Assembly: GCF_014541205.1 (NCBI RefSeq)
Contig: NZ_CP061280.1
Coordinates: forward strand, 1,628,798 to 1,692,797
Direction of reading: 5' to 3'
Length of the DNA stretch: 64,000 nt
Origin: Mannheimia bovis
GTDB lineage: Bacteria > Pseudomonadota > Gammaproteobacteria > Enterobacterales > Pasteurellaceae
Shown here: positions 15,845 to 25,668 of the stretch, in pieces
Numbering within the stretch: the stretch's first letter is position 1
Layout: every line of letters starts with the position of its first letter
Translations under genes and position numbers: made by a program
The notes under the pieces: generated by a model
Database searches by the model: none
What the model was told of the DNA's origin: nothing
What the model saw: the letters and a program-made list of their open reading frames with translations, nothing else

Positions 15845-17194
15845 TTATTCGCCCGAAACCATCATTTTTTCTAATAAAATTGATCCGGTTTGAATGTTTG
15901 AGCGGTGTTCAATATCATCACTTACCGCCACTAAATGTTTATACATATCTTGTAGCTGTCCTGCAATAGTGATTTCCGCTACAGGGTATTGAATTTCGCC
16001 GTTTTCTACCCAAAAGCCCGCAGCACCACGTGAATATTCGCCAGTGACGCTATTAATGGCTGAACCGAGCATTTCGGTTACCAGTAAACCGGTTCCCATC
16101 TCTTTGAGTAAAGCATTTAAGCCACCTTGGCGATTGGGTTTAACTAGCCAGTTATGAATGCCGCCTGCGTGCCCTGTGCTTTTCAAGCCCATTTTTCGCC
16201 CGGAGTAACTAGTCATTAGATAAGTTTGTAGCACACCATTGGTAATAATTTCACGGTTTTGGGTGATAACGCCTTCGCTATCAAAAGCAGAAGAGGCTAA
16301 CCGACGTAGTAAGTGTGGACGTTCTGAAATTTCAAACCATTCTGGCAGAATTTGCTCACCTAATTTATCTAATAAGAAACTTGATTTACGGTATAACGCC
16401 CCGCCGCTAATTGCTGCTGCCAAGTGCCCGATTAAGCCTGTTGCCACATCATTGTAAAAAATCACCGGCATTTCGGCAGTCTTAATTCGTTGTGGGTTAA
16501 GTCTCTCAACCGCTTTAATTGCCGCTTGTTCGCCCACCCATTTTGCAGGCTGCAATTTGCCAAACTCACGAGAAATGGTGTACTCATAATCACGTTCCAG
16601 TTGGTCTTGATATTCTGAAATAAGGCTACAAGAAAGTGAATAGCGGCTGGAAAGATAACTTTGCAACATTCCGTGCGTATTGCCATAAACGCGTACGCCA
16701 CTATGGGAATTAAAGGTTGCTCCCTCACTGTTTACAATGTGATCATCAGTATTCAAACCATAATGTTCAGCTTCAATCGCAAGTTCTACTGCTTGATCAA
16801 CAGAAATATCAGCTTGATGATAAAGATCTAAATCAGGAGCGTCAAACGCTAACATCTCTTTATCCGCAAGTCCTGTACAATCATCCTCTGACGTATATTT
16901 GGCAATAGCTAATGCCGCTTCTACCGTTTTTTGAATAGAGGCTGGTTGTAGATCAGAGGTTGAGGCATTGCCTTTGCGTTTGCCTAAATAGACCGAAATC
17001 CCAAGCGAGCCATCATTGTTAAATTCAATATTTTCCACTTGTTCCAAACGGCTTGAAACCGAAAGCCCAGCCACTTTTGTAATGCCAACTTCTGCTTCTG
17101 CACCTGCTTTTTTTGCAAAATTTAAGGCAAATTCAACCGCTTGTTGTAATTCCTGTTCTTGCTGTTGTAAAGTTTGTTTATCTGTAATCGACAT
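15845..17194 (-). CDS. pmbA: TldD/PmbA family metalloprotease subunit PmbA (TldE)
   Basis: A 449-residue partner of TldD, a cytoplasmic protease pair that matures some peptide antibiotics and degrades unfolded peptides in E. coli (PmbA 450 residues). Landmarks are GAEAEVGITKVAGLSVSSR at the start, LGKRKGNASTSDL, SSFLLDKLGEQILP and GHAGGIHNWLV. As usual for PmbA it lacks the HExxxH zinc motif of TldD; tldD is not in the window. Convergence with neighbours is absent: it is divergent from yjgA with a 100-base shared promoter region and leads into hpt. Confidence 0.94.
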   Translation of the reverse strand: MSITDKQTLQQQEQELQQAVEFALNFAKKAGAEAEVGITKVAGLSVSSRLEQVENIEFNNDGSLGISVYLGKRKGNASTSDLQPASIQKTVEAALAIAKYTSEDDCTGLADKEMLAFDAPDLDLYHQADISVDQAVELAIEAEHYGLNTDDHIVNSEGATFNSHSGVRVYGNTHGMLQSYLSSRYSLSCSLISEYQDQLERDYEYTISREFGKLQPAKWVGEQAAIKAVERLNPQRIKTAEMPVIFYNDVATGLIGHLAAAISGGALYRKSSFLLDKLGEQILPEWFEISERPHLLRRLASSAFDSEGVITQNREIITNGVLQTYLMTSYSGRKMGLKSTGHAGGIHNWLVKPNRQGGLNALLKEMGTGLLVTEMLGSAINSVTGEYSRGAAGFWVENGEIQYPVAEITIAGQLQDMYKHLVAVSDDIEHRSNIQTGSILLEKMMVSGE

Positions 17195-17294
17195 TCTTTT
17201 TCCATTAATGATTTCAATTTGTTGGAATATATTCTAACTCAAATTTCTGCTAGAATATGGCATTTTTTAGAATTTATACGAAAAAGGATAGAGA

Positions 17295-17825
17295 ATGGCT
17301 AGAAAACGTAGCAAAAATGAGATTGACTGGACAGATGATGATGAAGAAATCATCTGGGTCAGTAAAAGTGAAATTAAACGAGATTCCGAGCATTTAAAAA
17401 AAATTGGAGCAGAGTTAATTGAATTAACACCGCAAAATTTAGAAAAAATTCCGCTTGATGATGAGCTAAAAGAGGCAATTCGCCAAGCACAAGGGTTTAA
17501 AATGGAAGCTCGCCGTCGCCAAATTCAATTTATCGGGAAATTATTGCGAAATCGAGATCCTGAACCTATTCAAGAAGCGTTAGATAAAGTGAAAAATCGC
17601 CATAATCAGCAACAGGCGTTGTTGCATAAACTAGAATTAGTGCGAGATCAACTCATTGCAATGGGTGATGCTTCCCTTGATAATTTGTTAAATGAATATC
17701 CGAGTTTAGATCGCCAGCATTTACGCAATTTAATTCGTGGGGCAATTAAAGAGGGTGAGGCGAATAAACCGGCTAAAAATTATCGTGAAATTTATCAATA
17801 TTTAAAAACTGAAATTGCGGAGTAA
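17295..17825 (+). CDS. yjgA: Ribosome-associated protein YjgA (DarP)
   Basis: A 176-residue DUF615 protein that binds late 50S precursors and helps large-subunit assembly in E. coli. The start [20 protein letters not shown] and the conserved helices ([33 protein letters not shown]) are typical. The ribosome site is AAGGATAGAG. First gene of a tight run with sirB2 (5-base gap), a DUF554 protein, ubiX and yhbP, so probably an operon. pmbA/yjgA divergence is also common in other gammaproteobacteria. Confidence 0.94.
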   Translation: MARKRSKNEIDWTDDDEEIIWVSKSEIKRDSEHLKKIGAELIELTPQNLEKIPLDDELKEAIRQAQGFKMEARRRQIQFIGKLLRNRDPEPIQEALDKVKNRHNQQQALLHKLELVRDQLIAMGDASLDNLLNEYPSLDRQHLRNLIRGAIKEGEANKPAKNYREIYQYLKTEIAE

Positions 17826-17830
17826 TTATT

Positions 17831-18202
17831 ATGGAGTACCTATCAACTATTCTTAAAGCCCATTTTGGCTTAGCTTACATCAGCTTAGTATTATTGCTAG
17901 TACGTGGTTTTTTAGCCGCTAAAGCGGTTGATTGGAGACAATATGCCGTTTTACGGATTGCACCGCATATTGTTGATACCATTTTATTGGTAACCGGTAT
18001 TGCTGCGGTCGTTATTTTTCTCTCGTATGAATTTTTTACCTTAGCACAATTTAGCTGGTTATTACCTAAAATGTTATTTTTAGTGCTATACATTGTTTTT
18101 GCCACCAAAGCCTTCAAAAAAGGACAGCCGTTCTCATTAAAATTCTATTTACTTTCAGTATTCTCATTTATGATGATTATGCTTACTGCAACATTTAAAT
18201 AG
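17831..18202 (+). CDS. SirB2-family membrane protein
   Basis: A 123-residue inner-membrane protein with about four hydrophobic segments (LAYISLVLLLVRGFLAA, IVDTILLVTGIAAVVIFLS, LPKMLFLVLYIVFATKAF, YLLSVFSFMMIMLTATF). The spacing and the HxxxDTxLLxTG pattern fit the SirB (InvC/SirB2) family; the biochemical role is unknown. It begins 5 bases after yjgA and ends 7 bases before the next gene, consistent with one operon. Confidence 0.82.
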   Translation: MEYLSTILKAHFGLAYISLVLLLVRGFLAAKAVDWRQYAVLRIAPHIVDTILLVTGIAAVVIFLSYEFFTLAQFSWLLPKMLFLVLYIVFATKAFKKGQPFSLKFYLLSVFSFMMIMLTATFK

Positions 18203-18209
18203 GATTATT

Positions 18210-18923
18210 ATGCTCGGACCTTTTGTTAATGCAGGAGCAGTTATTTTAGGCGGTTTATTAGGGGCTTATTTAGGTAGTCGTCTACCTGAACGGCTTCGCA
18301 TCACATTACCGCTGATCTTTGGTTTATGCTGTTTCGGCTTAGGAATGATGCTAACTGCTTCGGTAAAATATATGTCTGCCGTTGCACTAGCCTTAATTCT
18401 TGGCACAATTATTGGCGAGTTAATCTATCTTGAAAAGAAGATCGGAAAAGCCGCGAGCTCAGCACAAAGTATAATCAATAATATTTTTCCGCCAAGACAT
18501 TCACTTTCTCAAGAAGAATTTCTGGAAAAATTTATTGCGATTCTCGTGCTTTTCTGTGTAAGTGGAACAGGCATTTTTGGTGCAATAAACGAAGGGATAA
18601 CAGGCGATCCAAGTATTCTATACATTAAATCTATCTTGGATTTCTTTACGGCAATGATCTTTGCTACATCATTAGGTTATGTTGTTACGACCGTTGCCCT
18701 ACCACTTGTGATTATTCAAGTGATATTGGTTTTGCTTGCATCAATTATAATGCCGCTTACCACACCGAATATGTTAGCTGATTTCTCTGCAACAGGGGGA
18801 TTACTCCTCTTTGCAACAGGTTTTCGCATTTGTGGAATTAAAACATTCCCGGTGGCAAATATGTTGCCTGCATTACTTTTAGCGATGCCAATCTCTTATC
18901 TTTGGGAACAATTAGTGAGTTAA
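18210..18923 (+). CDS. DUF554 (YdfK-like) inner-membrane protein
   Basis: A 237-residue polytopic protein of the DUF554 family, function unknown. It opens [20 protein letters not shown], and [15 protein letters not shown] and [20 protein letters not shown] are conserved family stretches. About six or seven membrane segments. The ATG follows TAGGATTATT. Its stop overlaps the ubiX start (TAATG), so the two are translationally coupled. Confidence 0.88.
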   Translation: MLGPFVNAGAVILGGLLGAYLGSRLPERLRITLPLIFGLCCFGLGMMLTASVKYMSAVALALILGTIIGELIYLEKKIGKAASSAQSIINNIFPPRHSLSQEEFLEKFIAILVLFCVSGTGIFGAINEGITGDPSILYIKSILDFFTAMIFATSLGYVVTTVALPLVIIQVILVLLASIIMPLTTPNMLADFSATGGLLLFATGFRICGIKTFPVANMLPALLLAMPISYLWEQLVS

Positions 18924-19489
18924 TGATGAAAAAGCGTATTATTGTCGGTATTAGCGGTGCAAGCGGTTTTCAATACGGCTATAAAGTGCTTGAGTTACTC
19001 AAGCCTTTTGACGATATTGAAACCCATCTGGTCATCACAAAAGGGGCTGAACTTACCCGAACATTGGAGACAGATTATGAACGGGAAACCTTATACCATT
19101 TAGCGGATGAAGTGCATTCTCTGCACAATGTAGGAGCAAGCATTGCAAGTGGCTCATTTAAAACCGCAGGTATGATTATTGCTCCTTGCTCTATGCGAAC
19201 ACTTGCCTCTATTGCTAATGGCTTTAGCGATAATTTGCTTACCCGAGCCGCTGATGTGGTCCTAAAAGAACGCCGTAAACTGGTATTAATGGTAAGAGAA
19301 GCACCGCTAAACCTTGCTCATATTGATAATATGCGAAAAGTGACTGAAATGGGAGGCATCATTTTCCCTCCTATTCCAGCATTCTATCAACAACCGAAAA
19401 GCCTTGATGAGATGGTAACACATAGCGTTGCTCACGCACTTTCGCTGCTGGATATTGAGATCCCAAACATTCCTCACTGGGGGGAATAA
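18923..19489 (+). CDS. ubiX: UbiX-family flavin prenyltransferase
   Basis: Makes prenylated FMN, the cofactor of UbiD-type decarboxylases used in ubiquinone synthesis. 188 residues. Typical segments are [60 protein letters not shown] and VLMVREAPL. The start overlaps the preceding stop (TAATG at 18921-18925); a second ATG follows directly. The sequence is of the subgroup sometimes labelled hydroxyarylic-acid decarboxylase subunit B, so the exact partner is open. yhbP starts immediately after the stop. Confidence 0.9.
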   Translation: MMKKRIIVGISGASGFQYGYKVLELLKPFDDIETHLVITKGAELTRTLETDYERETLYHLADEVHSLHNVGASIASGSFKTAGMIIAPCSMRTLASIANGFSDNLLTRAADVVLKERRKLVLMVREAPLNLAHIDNMRKVTEMGGIIFPPIPAFYQQPKSLDEMVTHSVAHALSLLDIEIPNIPHWGE

Positions 19490-19918
19490 ATGTCCCCAAT
19501 TCCTAATCATATTCTTGAATTTATTCAATCTAACCACGTGGTGAATTTTGCAGCTCATCACAATGATGATTTCTGGGCGGCAAGTTGCTTTTATGCCTTT
19601 GATGAAGAAAATACTCGTTTAATTATCTTAACAAGCAAAAAAACAAAGCACGCACAGTTAATGTTAGAAAACCCTAACGTTGTAGGCACAATTTGCGGGC
19701 AGATTGAAGAGATTAAAGATATTGAAGGAATCCAATTCTCTGCTATTGCCAACTGTTTAACGGAGCAAGAATCTCCACAGGCATTGCAAATTTATTACAA
19801 AAAACACCCGCTTGCACGCTTAAAACCCAGCGATGTGTGGGAGCTTTCTTTTAATACCATCAAACATACTGATAATAAAGTAATGTTTGCGAAAAAAACG
19901 ATCTGGGAAAGAGAATAA
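19490..19918 (+). CDS. yhbP: YhbP-like protein (pyridoxamine phosphate oxidase-like fold)
   Basis: A 142-residue UPF0306/YhbP family member with the split-barrel flavin-binding fold; function unknown. NHVVNFAAHHNDDFWAASCF is the family start, followed by RLIILTSKKTKHAQLMLEN and TICGQIEEIKDIEGIQF. Last gene of the yjgA operon, directly abutting ubiX, which is itself a flavin-modifying enzyme. It ends one base before the converging tusA-like gene. Confidence 0.88.
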   Translation: MSPIPNHILEFIQSNHVVNFAAHHNDDFWAASCFYAFDEENTRLIILTSKKTKHAQLMLENPNVVGTICGQIEEIKDIEGIQFSAIANCLTEQESPQALQIYYKKHPLARLKPSDVWELSFNTIKHTDNKVMFAKKTIWERE

Positions 19919-19919
19919 A

Positions 19920-20135
19920 TTATTTGGTAAAAATAATTTGATTTTCAACCGCTTGTTCAATGGTTTTAATCTGCCAATGATATTCTTGGGCAAGCAATTC
20001 AAAATCAGCAAGACTACTCTGCTGATTGAGTAGAATTGCTAAACTATCGCCTTTTTTAAGATCGTTCATCGCTTTTTTAGCCATCAACAAGGGGAGCGGG
20101 CAAGCATAGCCGGTTAAATCTAAAGAATATTTCAT
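19920..20135 (-). CDS. TusA/YedF-family sulfur carrier protein
   Basis: A 71-residue cytoplasmic protein with the TusA-family motif CPLPLLMAKKAM; the Cys of CPxP would carry persulfide sulfur. It is shorter than E. coli TusA (81) and lacks its N-terminal extension, so it may be a YedF-like paralogue rather than TusA itself. ATG 20135 gives the family start MKYSLDLTGYACP; no strong ribosome site is seen. It converges on yhbP with one base between stops and lies behind the hairpin that ends the hemerythrin gene. Confidence 0.82.
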   Translation of the reverse strand: MKYSLDLTGYACPLPLLMAKKAMNDLKKGDSLAILLNQQSSLADFELLAQEYHWQIKTIEQAVENQIIFTK

Positions 20136-20150
20136 CGTTTTGATATACAA

Positions 20151-20173
20151 AAGGCGAACTCAACGTTCGCCTT
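20151..20173 (-). terminator. Terminator of the hemerythrin-domain gene
   Basis: The 9-bp perfect stem AAGGCGAAC/GTTCGCCTT with a 5-base loop is followed on the minus strand by TTG and AT-rich sequence. The T-run is short, so readthrough into the tusA-like gene is possible. Confidence 0.55.
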
Positions 20174-20184
20174 ATTCATTGAAA

Positions 20185-20697
20185 CTATAGTTTACGGCGA
20201 TCTGCCATAATTTTGCCCATCGCCGAGAGCTTTTCTTCCGCTAAATGCTCACGCCCTAGCTCGAAAAGTGGCTCTTCAATCGCAATATGCACGTCATAAC
20301 CTGCCACAAAACGCTTGATTAAGTCTCTATCCACATTTTCTCGTTTGCCTGCCAACAAATCTTCTAGTTGAGCAGACAAATCGTCCCAGTTTTTATGTAA
20401 ATCAACGTGCTGACGTTCTAGTTCATCCACATCAGCTTGAGCTTGAGGTTGCACTTTAATCAACTCTGGGAAGAAATCATCTTCTTCGTCTTCGTGATGA
20501 AGTGGGGCTGATATATTGAAGTAATTTAAGATCTGCTGAACATCATTTTTTACCGCTTGATTTAGCCCATTCTTTTCAAGGTAATCAGGCAAAATTTGTA
20601 ACTGTTTACAGAAACTTTTTACTTTGCTATGACAAGCATATAGCATATCAATGGGTTCAGCCCAGCTTGCAAAGGCTTGCGGTTCAAGTTGTTGCAT
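20185..20697 (-). CDS. Hemerythrin HHE-domain protein
   Basis: A 170-residue four-helix-bundle protein with the iron-ligand pattern spread as expected: His in LYACHSKV (helix 1), HHEDEEDDFFPEL (helix 2), ERQHVDLHKNW (helix 3) and DVHIAIEEPLFEL (helix 4). Such proteins bind a di-iron centre and act in oxygen, NO or iron handling; the precise role is unknown. AAGGAG precedes ATG 20697. It follows tgt by 12 bases on the same strand, so the two are probably cotranscribed. Confidence 0.88.
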   Translation of the reverse strand: MQQLEPQAFASWAEPIDMLYACHSKVKSFCKQLQILPDYLEKNGLNQAVKNDVQQILNYFNISAPLHHEDEEDDFFPELIKVQPQAQADVDELERQHVDLHKNWDDLSAQLEDLLAGKRENVDRDLIKRFVAGYDVHIAIEEPLFELGREHLAEEKLSAMGKIMADRRKL

Positions 20698-20709
20698 ATA
20701 AACTCCTTG

Positions 20710-21897
<1,188 letters not shown>

Positions 21898-21922
21898 TCA
21901 AAAACCGCTAAAAATTTACAAA

Positions 21923-22063
21923 TTAGAATCTAAAGCCTGTGCCAACGCCTAAGCCGATTCCAACACCATTTGAGCCGCCACCTACGCCAACACTACCGCC
22001 AACGCCAGTTGATGAACAAGCAACAATTGTTAAAATGCTAACGCATAATAAGAATTTTTTCAT
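21923..22063 (-). CDS. Small glycine-rich lipoprotein
   Basis: A 46-residue frame: signal peptide MKKFLLCVSILTIVAC with lipobox IVAC, then a mature part of only 31 residues made almost entirely of Gly, Val and Ser (VGGSVGVGGGSNGVGIGLG), ending GTGFRF. AGGAC lies 12 bases before the ATG. Too short for automatic gene finding but with a clean lipoprotein signal. It lies 58 bases upstream of tgt on the same strand. It resembles the class of tiny Gly-rich lipoproteins seen in Pasteurellaceae; function unknown. Confidence 0.7.
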   Translation of the reverse strand: MKKFLLCVSILTIVACSSTGVGGSVGVGGGSNGVGIGLGVGTGFRF

Positions 22064-22156
22064 TTTTTGTATGTCCTAACATAGAAGATGGACTATGATA
22101 GTCCTGATATATTCTACCTTTTTTAAACTATTAAGCCTAATTTAAAAGAAGAAATT

Positions 22157-22729
22157 ATGAAAATTTTACGCAAATTTACCGCTTTATTGGTTACTGCAAC
22201 CGCAATGGTGTCAGCTAATGCCAATATGCTAAGCATTAGTGAGCAGGAAATTAATGACTATTTAGCAACGAAACGAAACGAGAAAGTGCCGCTACAAGAT
22301 AAAGTCGGTATTCCCCAGTTATTTGAATTGGATTATCACCTTCACTCATTAACTAGCCAAATCGGCAGAACGGAAGAAAAGAAAGTTGCTATTTCAGGGG
22401 CTATCGATGGCATTTTAAAAGCCAGAGGCAAAAAATATGATGCCACAATTCATTTGAATATGGACACTACCCCCTATTACGACCCGCAAAGAGGAGCATT
22501 ATTCCTAAAAGATGTGCGACTACTGAGTTGGTCAGCAACGCCAGCTAAATATCAATCTGAACTTCAAATGTTCTTACCGATGCTTGCAGAAGGTTTAGCC
22601 GGCTTTCTAAACAGTACACCTGTTTACACCTTAGATGAAAGCAAAATGAAAGAAGCGATGGTTAAAAAATTTGGCAAAGCGATTATTGTTGAAGAAGGTA
22701 ACATCAGATTAGAAACATCAATTTTTTAG
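22157..22729 (+). CDS. DUF1439 (YceB-like) periplasmic protein
   Basis: A 190-residue exported protein of the DUF1439 family. The signal peptide ends ANA-N near residue 23; unlike E. coli YceB there is no lipobox cysteine, so it is probably a soluble periplasmic protein. The family start ISEQEINDYLATK and the middle VAISGAIDGILKARGKKYDA agree with a lipid-binding-like beta/alpha fold. The function is not established. Monocistronic, upstream of cspD. Confidence 0.82.
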   Translation: MKILRKFTALLVTATAMVSANANMLSISEQEINDYLATKRNEKVPLQDKVGIPQLFELDYHLHSLTSQIGRTEEKKVAISGAIDGILKARGKKYDATIHLNMDTTPYYDPQRGALFLKDVRLLSWSATPAKYQSELQMFLPMLAEGLAGFLNSTPVYTLDESKMKEAMVKKFGKAIIVEEGNIRLETSIF

Positions 22730-22830
22730 AAATTTTGTGATCTCTGTCTAATTTCTACACTTTGGCAGTTGAGCTTTTAAACATTTTATTTACAATCCGA
22801 TATCATCAGTCAGTTATTTAGGAGATCTGT

Positions 22831-23049
22831 ATGGAAATCGGTATTGTTAAATGGTTTAACAATGTAAAAGGATTTGGTTTTATTACGTCGGACGTATGTG
22901 AGGGGGATATATTTGCTCACTTCTCTGAAATTAAAACAGAAGGTTATCGCTCGTTAAAGGTTGGGCAAAAAGTACAATTTGAATTAGTACAGGGGGATCG
23001 TGGGGCATCAGCTACCAACATTACTCCTCTTGATGAAAAAGCCTCATAA
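22831..23049 (+). CDS. cspD: Cold-shock-domain protein, CspD-like
   Basis: A 72-residue single OB-fold nucleic-acid-binding protein. RNP1 is KGFGFI and RNP2 is DIFAHF. The length and the C-terminal tail after the domain (ASATNITPLDEKAS) favour the CspD branch, an inhibitor of replication in starving E. coli, over CspA. AGGAGATCTGT precedes the start. Its promoter region is TTTACA, then GATATC-like sequence 50 bases upstream. Confidence 0.9.
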   Translation: MEIGIVKWFNNVKGFGFITSDVCEGDIFAHFSEIKTEGYRSLKVGQKVQFELVQGDRGASATNITPLDEKAS

Positions 23050-23136
23050 TCTGCTGTAAAATAACAACTTTTCTTGCTATTCTAGGCTCATTTCTTATGG
23101 TAACGCTCGGTTTCAGACCGAGCTATATGTATTTCT

Positions 23137-24048
23137 ATGCCTCTTTATCACCAGCTAATCCTAATTAATCTGCTTTATGTTTTTGGTATTGGTTTAAATA
23201 TCGTATTACTACGATTTTTGAGCCTACATTTCGATCCGCTCAATAATAATGGGGTGAGATTTCTCGTAGGTGGTTTAGCCTTATTATTGCTGATTTTATG
23301 GAAATTCCGCTCATCACTCACTCAGCTTGCTCGAAGCCCGAAGCTGATTGCAATTGCCTTATTTGTTGGATTAATGATGTCTGCCAATATGTATTTTTGG
23401 TTAAAAGGTGTCAAAATTACCAGTGCCGTTACTGCCTCAATTTTCGGCGTATTAGCAATGCCCTTTGGCGTGATTATCGCAGCTCTGTTTTTTAAAGATG
23501 AAAGGGAAAGAATTAAAAATAGAAGTTTTTGGTTTGGCTCAGTCTTAACCATTCTTGGCTCATTAGGCTTTGTTTGGTATGGCAAAACTATTTCTGTGGG
23601 AGAAGGCTTTATTTTAGGCTCATTTTTCTTATTTCTTTCTATTACTATCCGTAATATTCAAAATTTAGTCGTCAAATTCAGCCGAGAGCTAAATGTTTTT
23701 ACGCTAAGCTGTGTAACCTCATTAACCACTTCCATTTCAAGCCTATTACTCAGTTTACAAGCGGGCAAAATTAATGACATTTTTGCAACACCAAGCTGGC
23801 TGTTATTCACGCTGATGGCTGTTGGTATTTATGCCATTGTGGTAGGAATGGTGCTTACATTTCATATTATTCAAACTCAAGGGCTGATAACTTATCAAGT
23901 GTTGGAGCTATTGATGCCTGTTTCAACCGCCATTATTGCTTATATTGTACTTGGCGAACATATTTCTATGGAACAAATGGGCTTTGCTTGTGTTGTTATT
24001 TTGGGCTCAAGCATAGCATTGAAATTAGTAAAATTTAAGAGAAAATAG
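23137..24048 (+). CDS. EamA/DMT-family transporter
   Basis: A 303-residue inner-membrane protein with ten predicted helices in two EamA repeats. FDPLNNNGVRFLVGGLALLL and ITSAVTASIFGVLAMPFGVI are in the first half; ITYQVLELLMPVSTAIIAYI and VLGEHISMEQMGFACVVILG in the second. This is the drug/metabolite exporter superfamily; the substrate is unknown. A hairpin (GCTCGGT/ACCGAGC) lies just upstream of the start. Convergent with the rpiR-type gene. Confidence 0.88.
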   Translation: MPLYHQLILINLLYVFGIGLNIVLLRFLSLHFDPLNNNGVRFLVGGLALLLLILWKFRSSLTQLARSPKLIAIALFVGLMMSANMYFWLKGVKITSAVTASIFGVLAMPFGVIIAALFFKDERERIKNRSFWFGSVLTILGSLGFVWYGKTISVGEGFILGSFFLFLSITIRNIQNLVVKFSRELNVFTLSCVTSLTTSISSLLLSLQAGKINDIFATPSWLLFTLMAVGIYAIVVGMVLTFHIIQTQGLITYQVLELLMPVSTAIIAYIVLGEHISMEQMGFACVVILGSSIALKLVKFKRK

Positions 24049-24065
24049 ACCGCTTGTAATATAAA

Positions 24066-24098
24066 AAAACTTTGGCTAACAAATTAACCAAAGGTTTT
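24066..24098. terminator. Bidirectional terminator between the DMT transporter and rpiR-type gene
   Basis: An imperfect stem (CTTTGG/CCAAAG core with flanking TAA/TTA pairs) has A-runs on the left and TTTTCTTATTT on the right, serving both converging genes. Confidence 0.5.
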
Positions 24099-24110
24099 CT
24101 TATTTAAATT

Positions 24111-24980
24111 CTAGCCTTTAACTCTCTGCTCTAAAATTACATTCAAGGTTTTTTGCTTTTGTTTTAAGGCATTTTCAGGCTCAGCTTTTACTAGCAAGGT
24201 ATAAATTAAATCCAATACAAAAAGTTGCGACATTTTTGTACCGATAGAATCCCCCTGCATATGTCCTTGGCGGTTGCCGTTAATCAGAACATAATTTGCT
24301 TCTTCCGTTACAGGGGAACGTAAATTATGCGTGATTGCAACTGTAGTAGCTTTATTAGCCCGAGAAAAGCGAAGTGATTTCACCACTTCTTCGGAATAAC
24401 CCGAGTGGCTTATACCAATAACCAAATCACCTTCTTCAACAAGAGCAGCTTGCATATACATAAAATGGTTATTGGTTACCGCATCAGTTTGTAACCCAAT
24501 CCGCATTAATTTATGTTTAGCATCTTCCGCCGTTAGCCCTGAAGAGCCTACACCGAATAAAAATATTCTTTTGGCTTTTCGTAACTCTTGTACAACTTTT
24601 TCCAACACATCAAAATCAAGTAGATTAATGGTTTCACTAATGGCACTGTCTAAGCTGTTTTTTAGTTTATTAGCAATATCTTTTGATGTATCTCCCTCAG
24701 ATACATCTGTATCTAACAAAACACGTTTATCTTGATTTTGGGTAGCGAGTTCTATTGCCAATTCCAACTTGAAATCGGTATAGCCTTTAAAGCCTAATGT
24801 ACGACAAAAACGAATAAAAGTTGCTTCCCCCACATCTAAATGCTTCGAGACTTCAGATAAAGAACATTGGCTCAGTAATTCAGGTTGAGATAAAATTACC
24901 GCTGCTATTTTCTTTTCTGTTTTTGTCAAACTATTTTGTAAAGAACTAATGGTATTAAGAATTTTTCCTCTAGCAGACAT
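24111..24980 (-). CDS. MurR/RpiR-family transcriptional regulator
   Basis: A 289-residue regulator with an N-terminal helix-turn-helix (residues 1-77: LTKTEKKIAAVIL, VGEATFIRFCRTLGFKGYTD) and a C-terminal SIS sugar-phosphate-binding domain (FGVGSSGLTAEDAKHKLMRI, IGISHSGYSEEVV). The ligand is a sugar phosphate, identity unknown. It lies 9 bases after yhcH in the same operon. YhcH is tied to sialic-acid and amino-sugar use in other bacteria, so control of such a pathway is likely. Ribosome site GGAGGCGG. Confidence 0.88.
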   Translation of the reverse strand: MSARGKILNTISSLQNSLTKTEKKIAAVILSQPELLSQCSLSEVSKHLDVGEATFIRFCRTLGFKGYTDFKLELAIELATQNQDKRVLLDTDVSEGDTSKDIANKLKNSLDSAISETINLLDFDVLEKVVQELRKAKRIFLFGVGSSGLTAEDAKHKLMRIGLQTDAVTNNHFMYMQAALVEEGDLVIGISHSGYSEEVVKSLRFSRANKATTVAITHNLRSPVTEEANYVLINGNRQGHMQGDSIGTKMSQLFVLDLIYTLLVKAEPENALKQKQKTLNVILEQRVKG

Positions 24981-24989
24981 TTCCGCCTC

Positions 24990-25469
<480 letters not shown>

Positions 25470-25501
25470 CTATTCATAACATATACTATGATGTATTACT
25501 C

Positions 25502-25519
25502 CATAAACATCTATTTATG
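25502..25519. promoter_or_regulatory. Candidate operator upstream of yhcH-rpiR
   Basis: The inverted repeat CATAAA-n6-TTTATG is flanked by two direct copies of TACTCCA (25497 and 25526). It lies between the predicted promoter and yhcH and is a reasonable site for autoregulation by the RpiR-type protein. Confidence 0.35.
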
Positions 25520-25587
25520 AAGATATACTCCAATAAAAGAAGAATAATGGCTTAACAGAATAATCTCAATAAGAAAATTTCAAAAAT

Positions 25588-25603
25588 GCGAAGTAGATCA
25601 AAT
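25588..25603 (-). promoter_or_regulatory. CRP/FNR-type site upstream of yhcH
   Basis: The minus strand reads TTTGATCTACTTCGCA. A -10-like GATTAT (25565-25560) is placed so that the site centre would be near -41.5, a normal activator position. Confidence 0.4.
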
Positions 25604-25668
25604 TTTATTGGCAAGGAAATCATTAACACCATTTAGGCGTTAATGAATAGTACATAAAGGGTGAGTTA

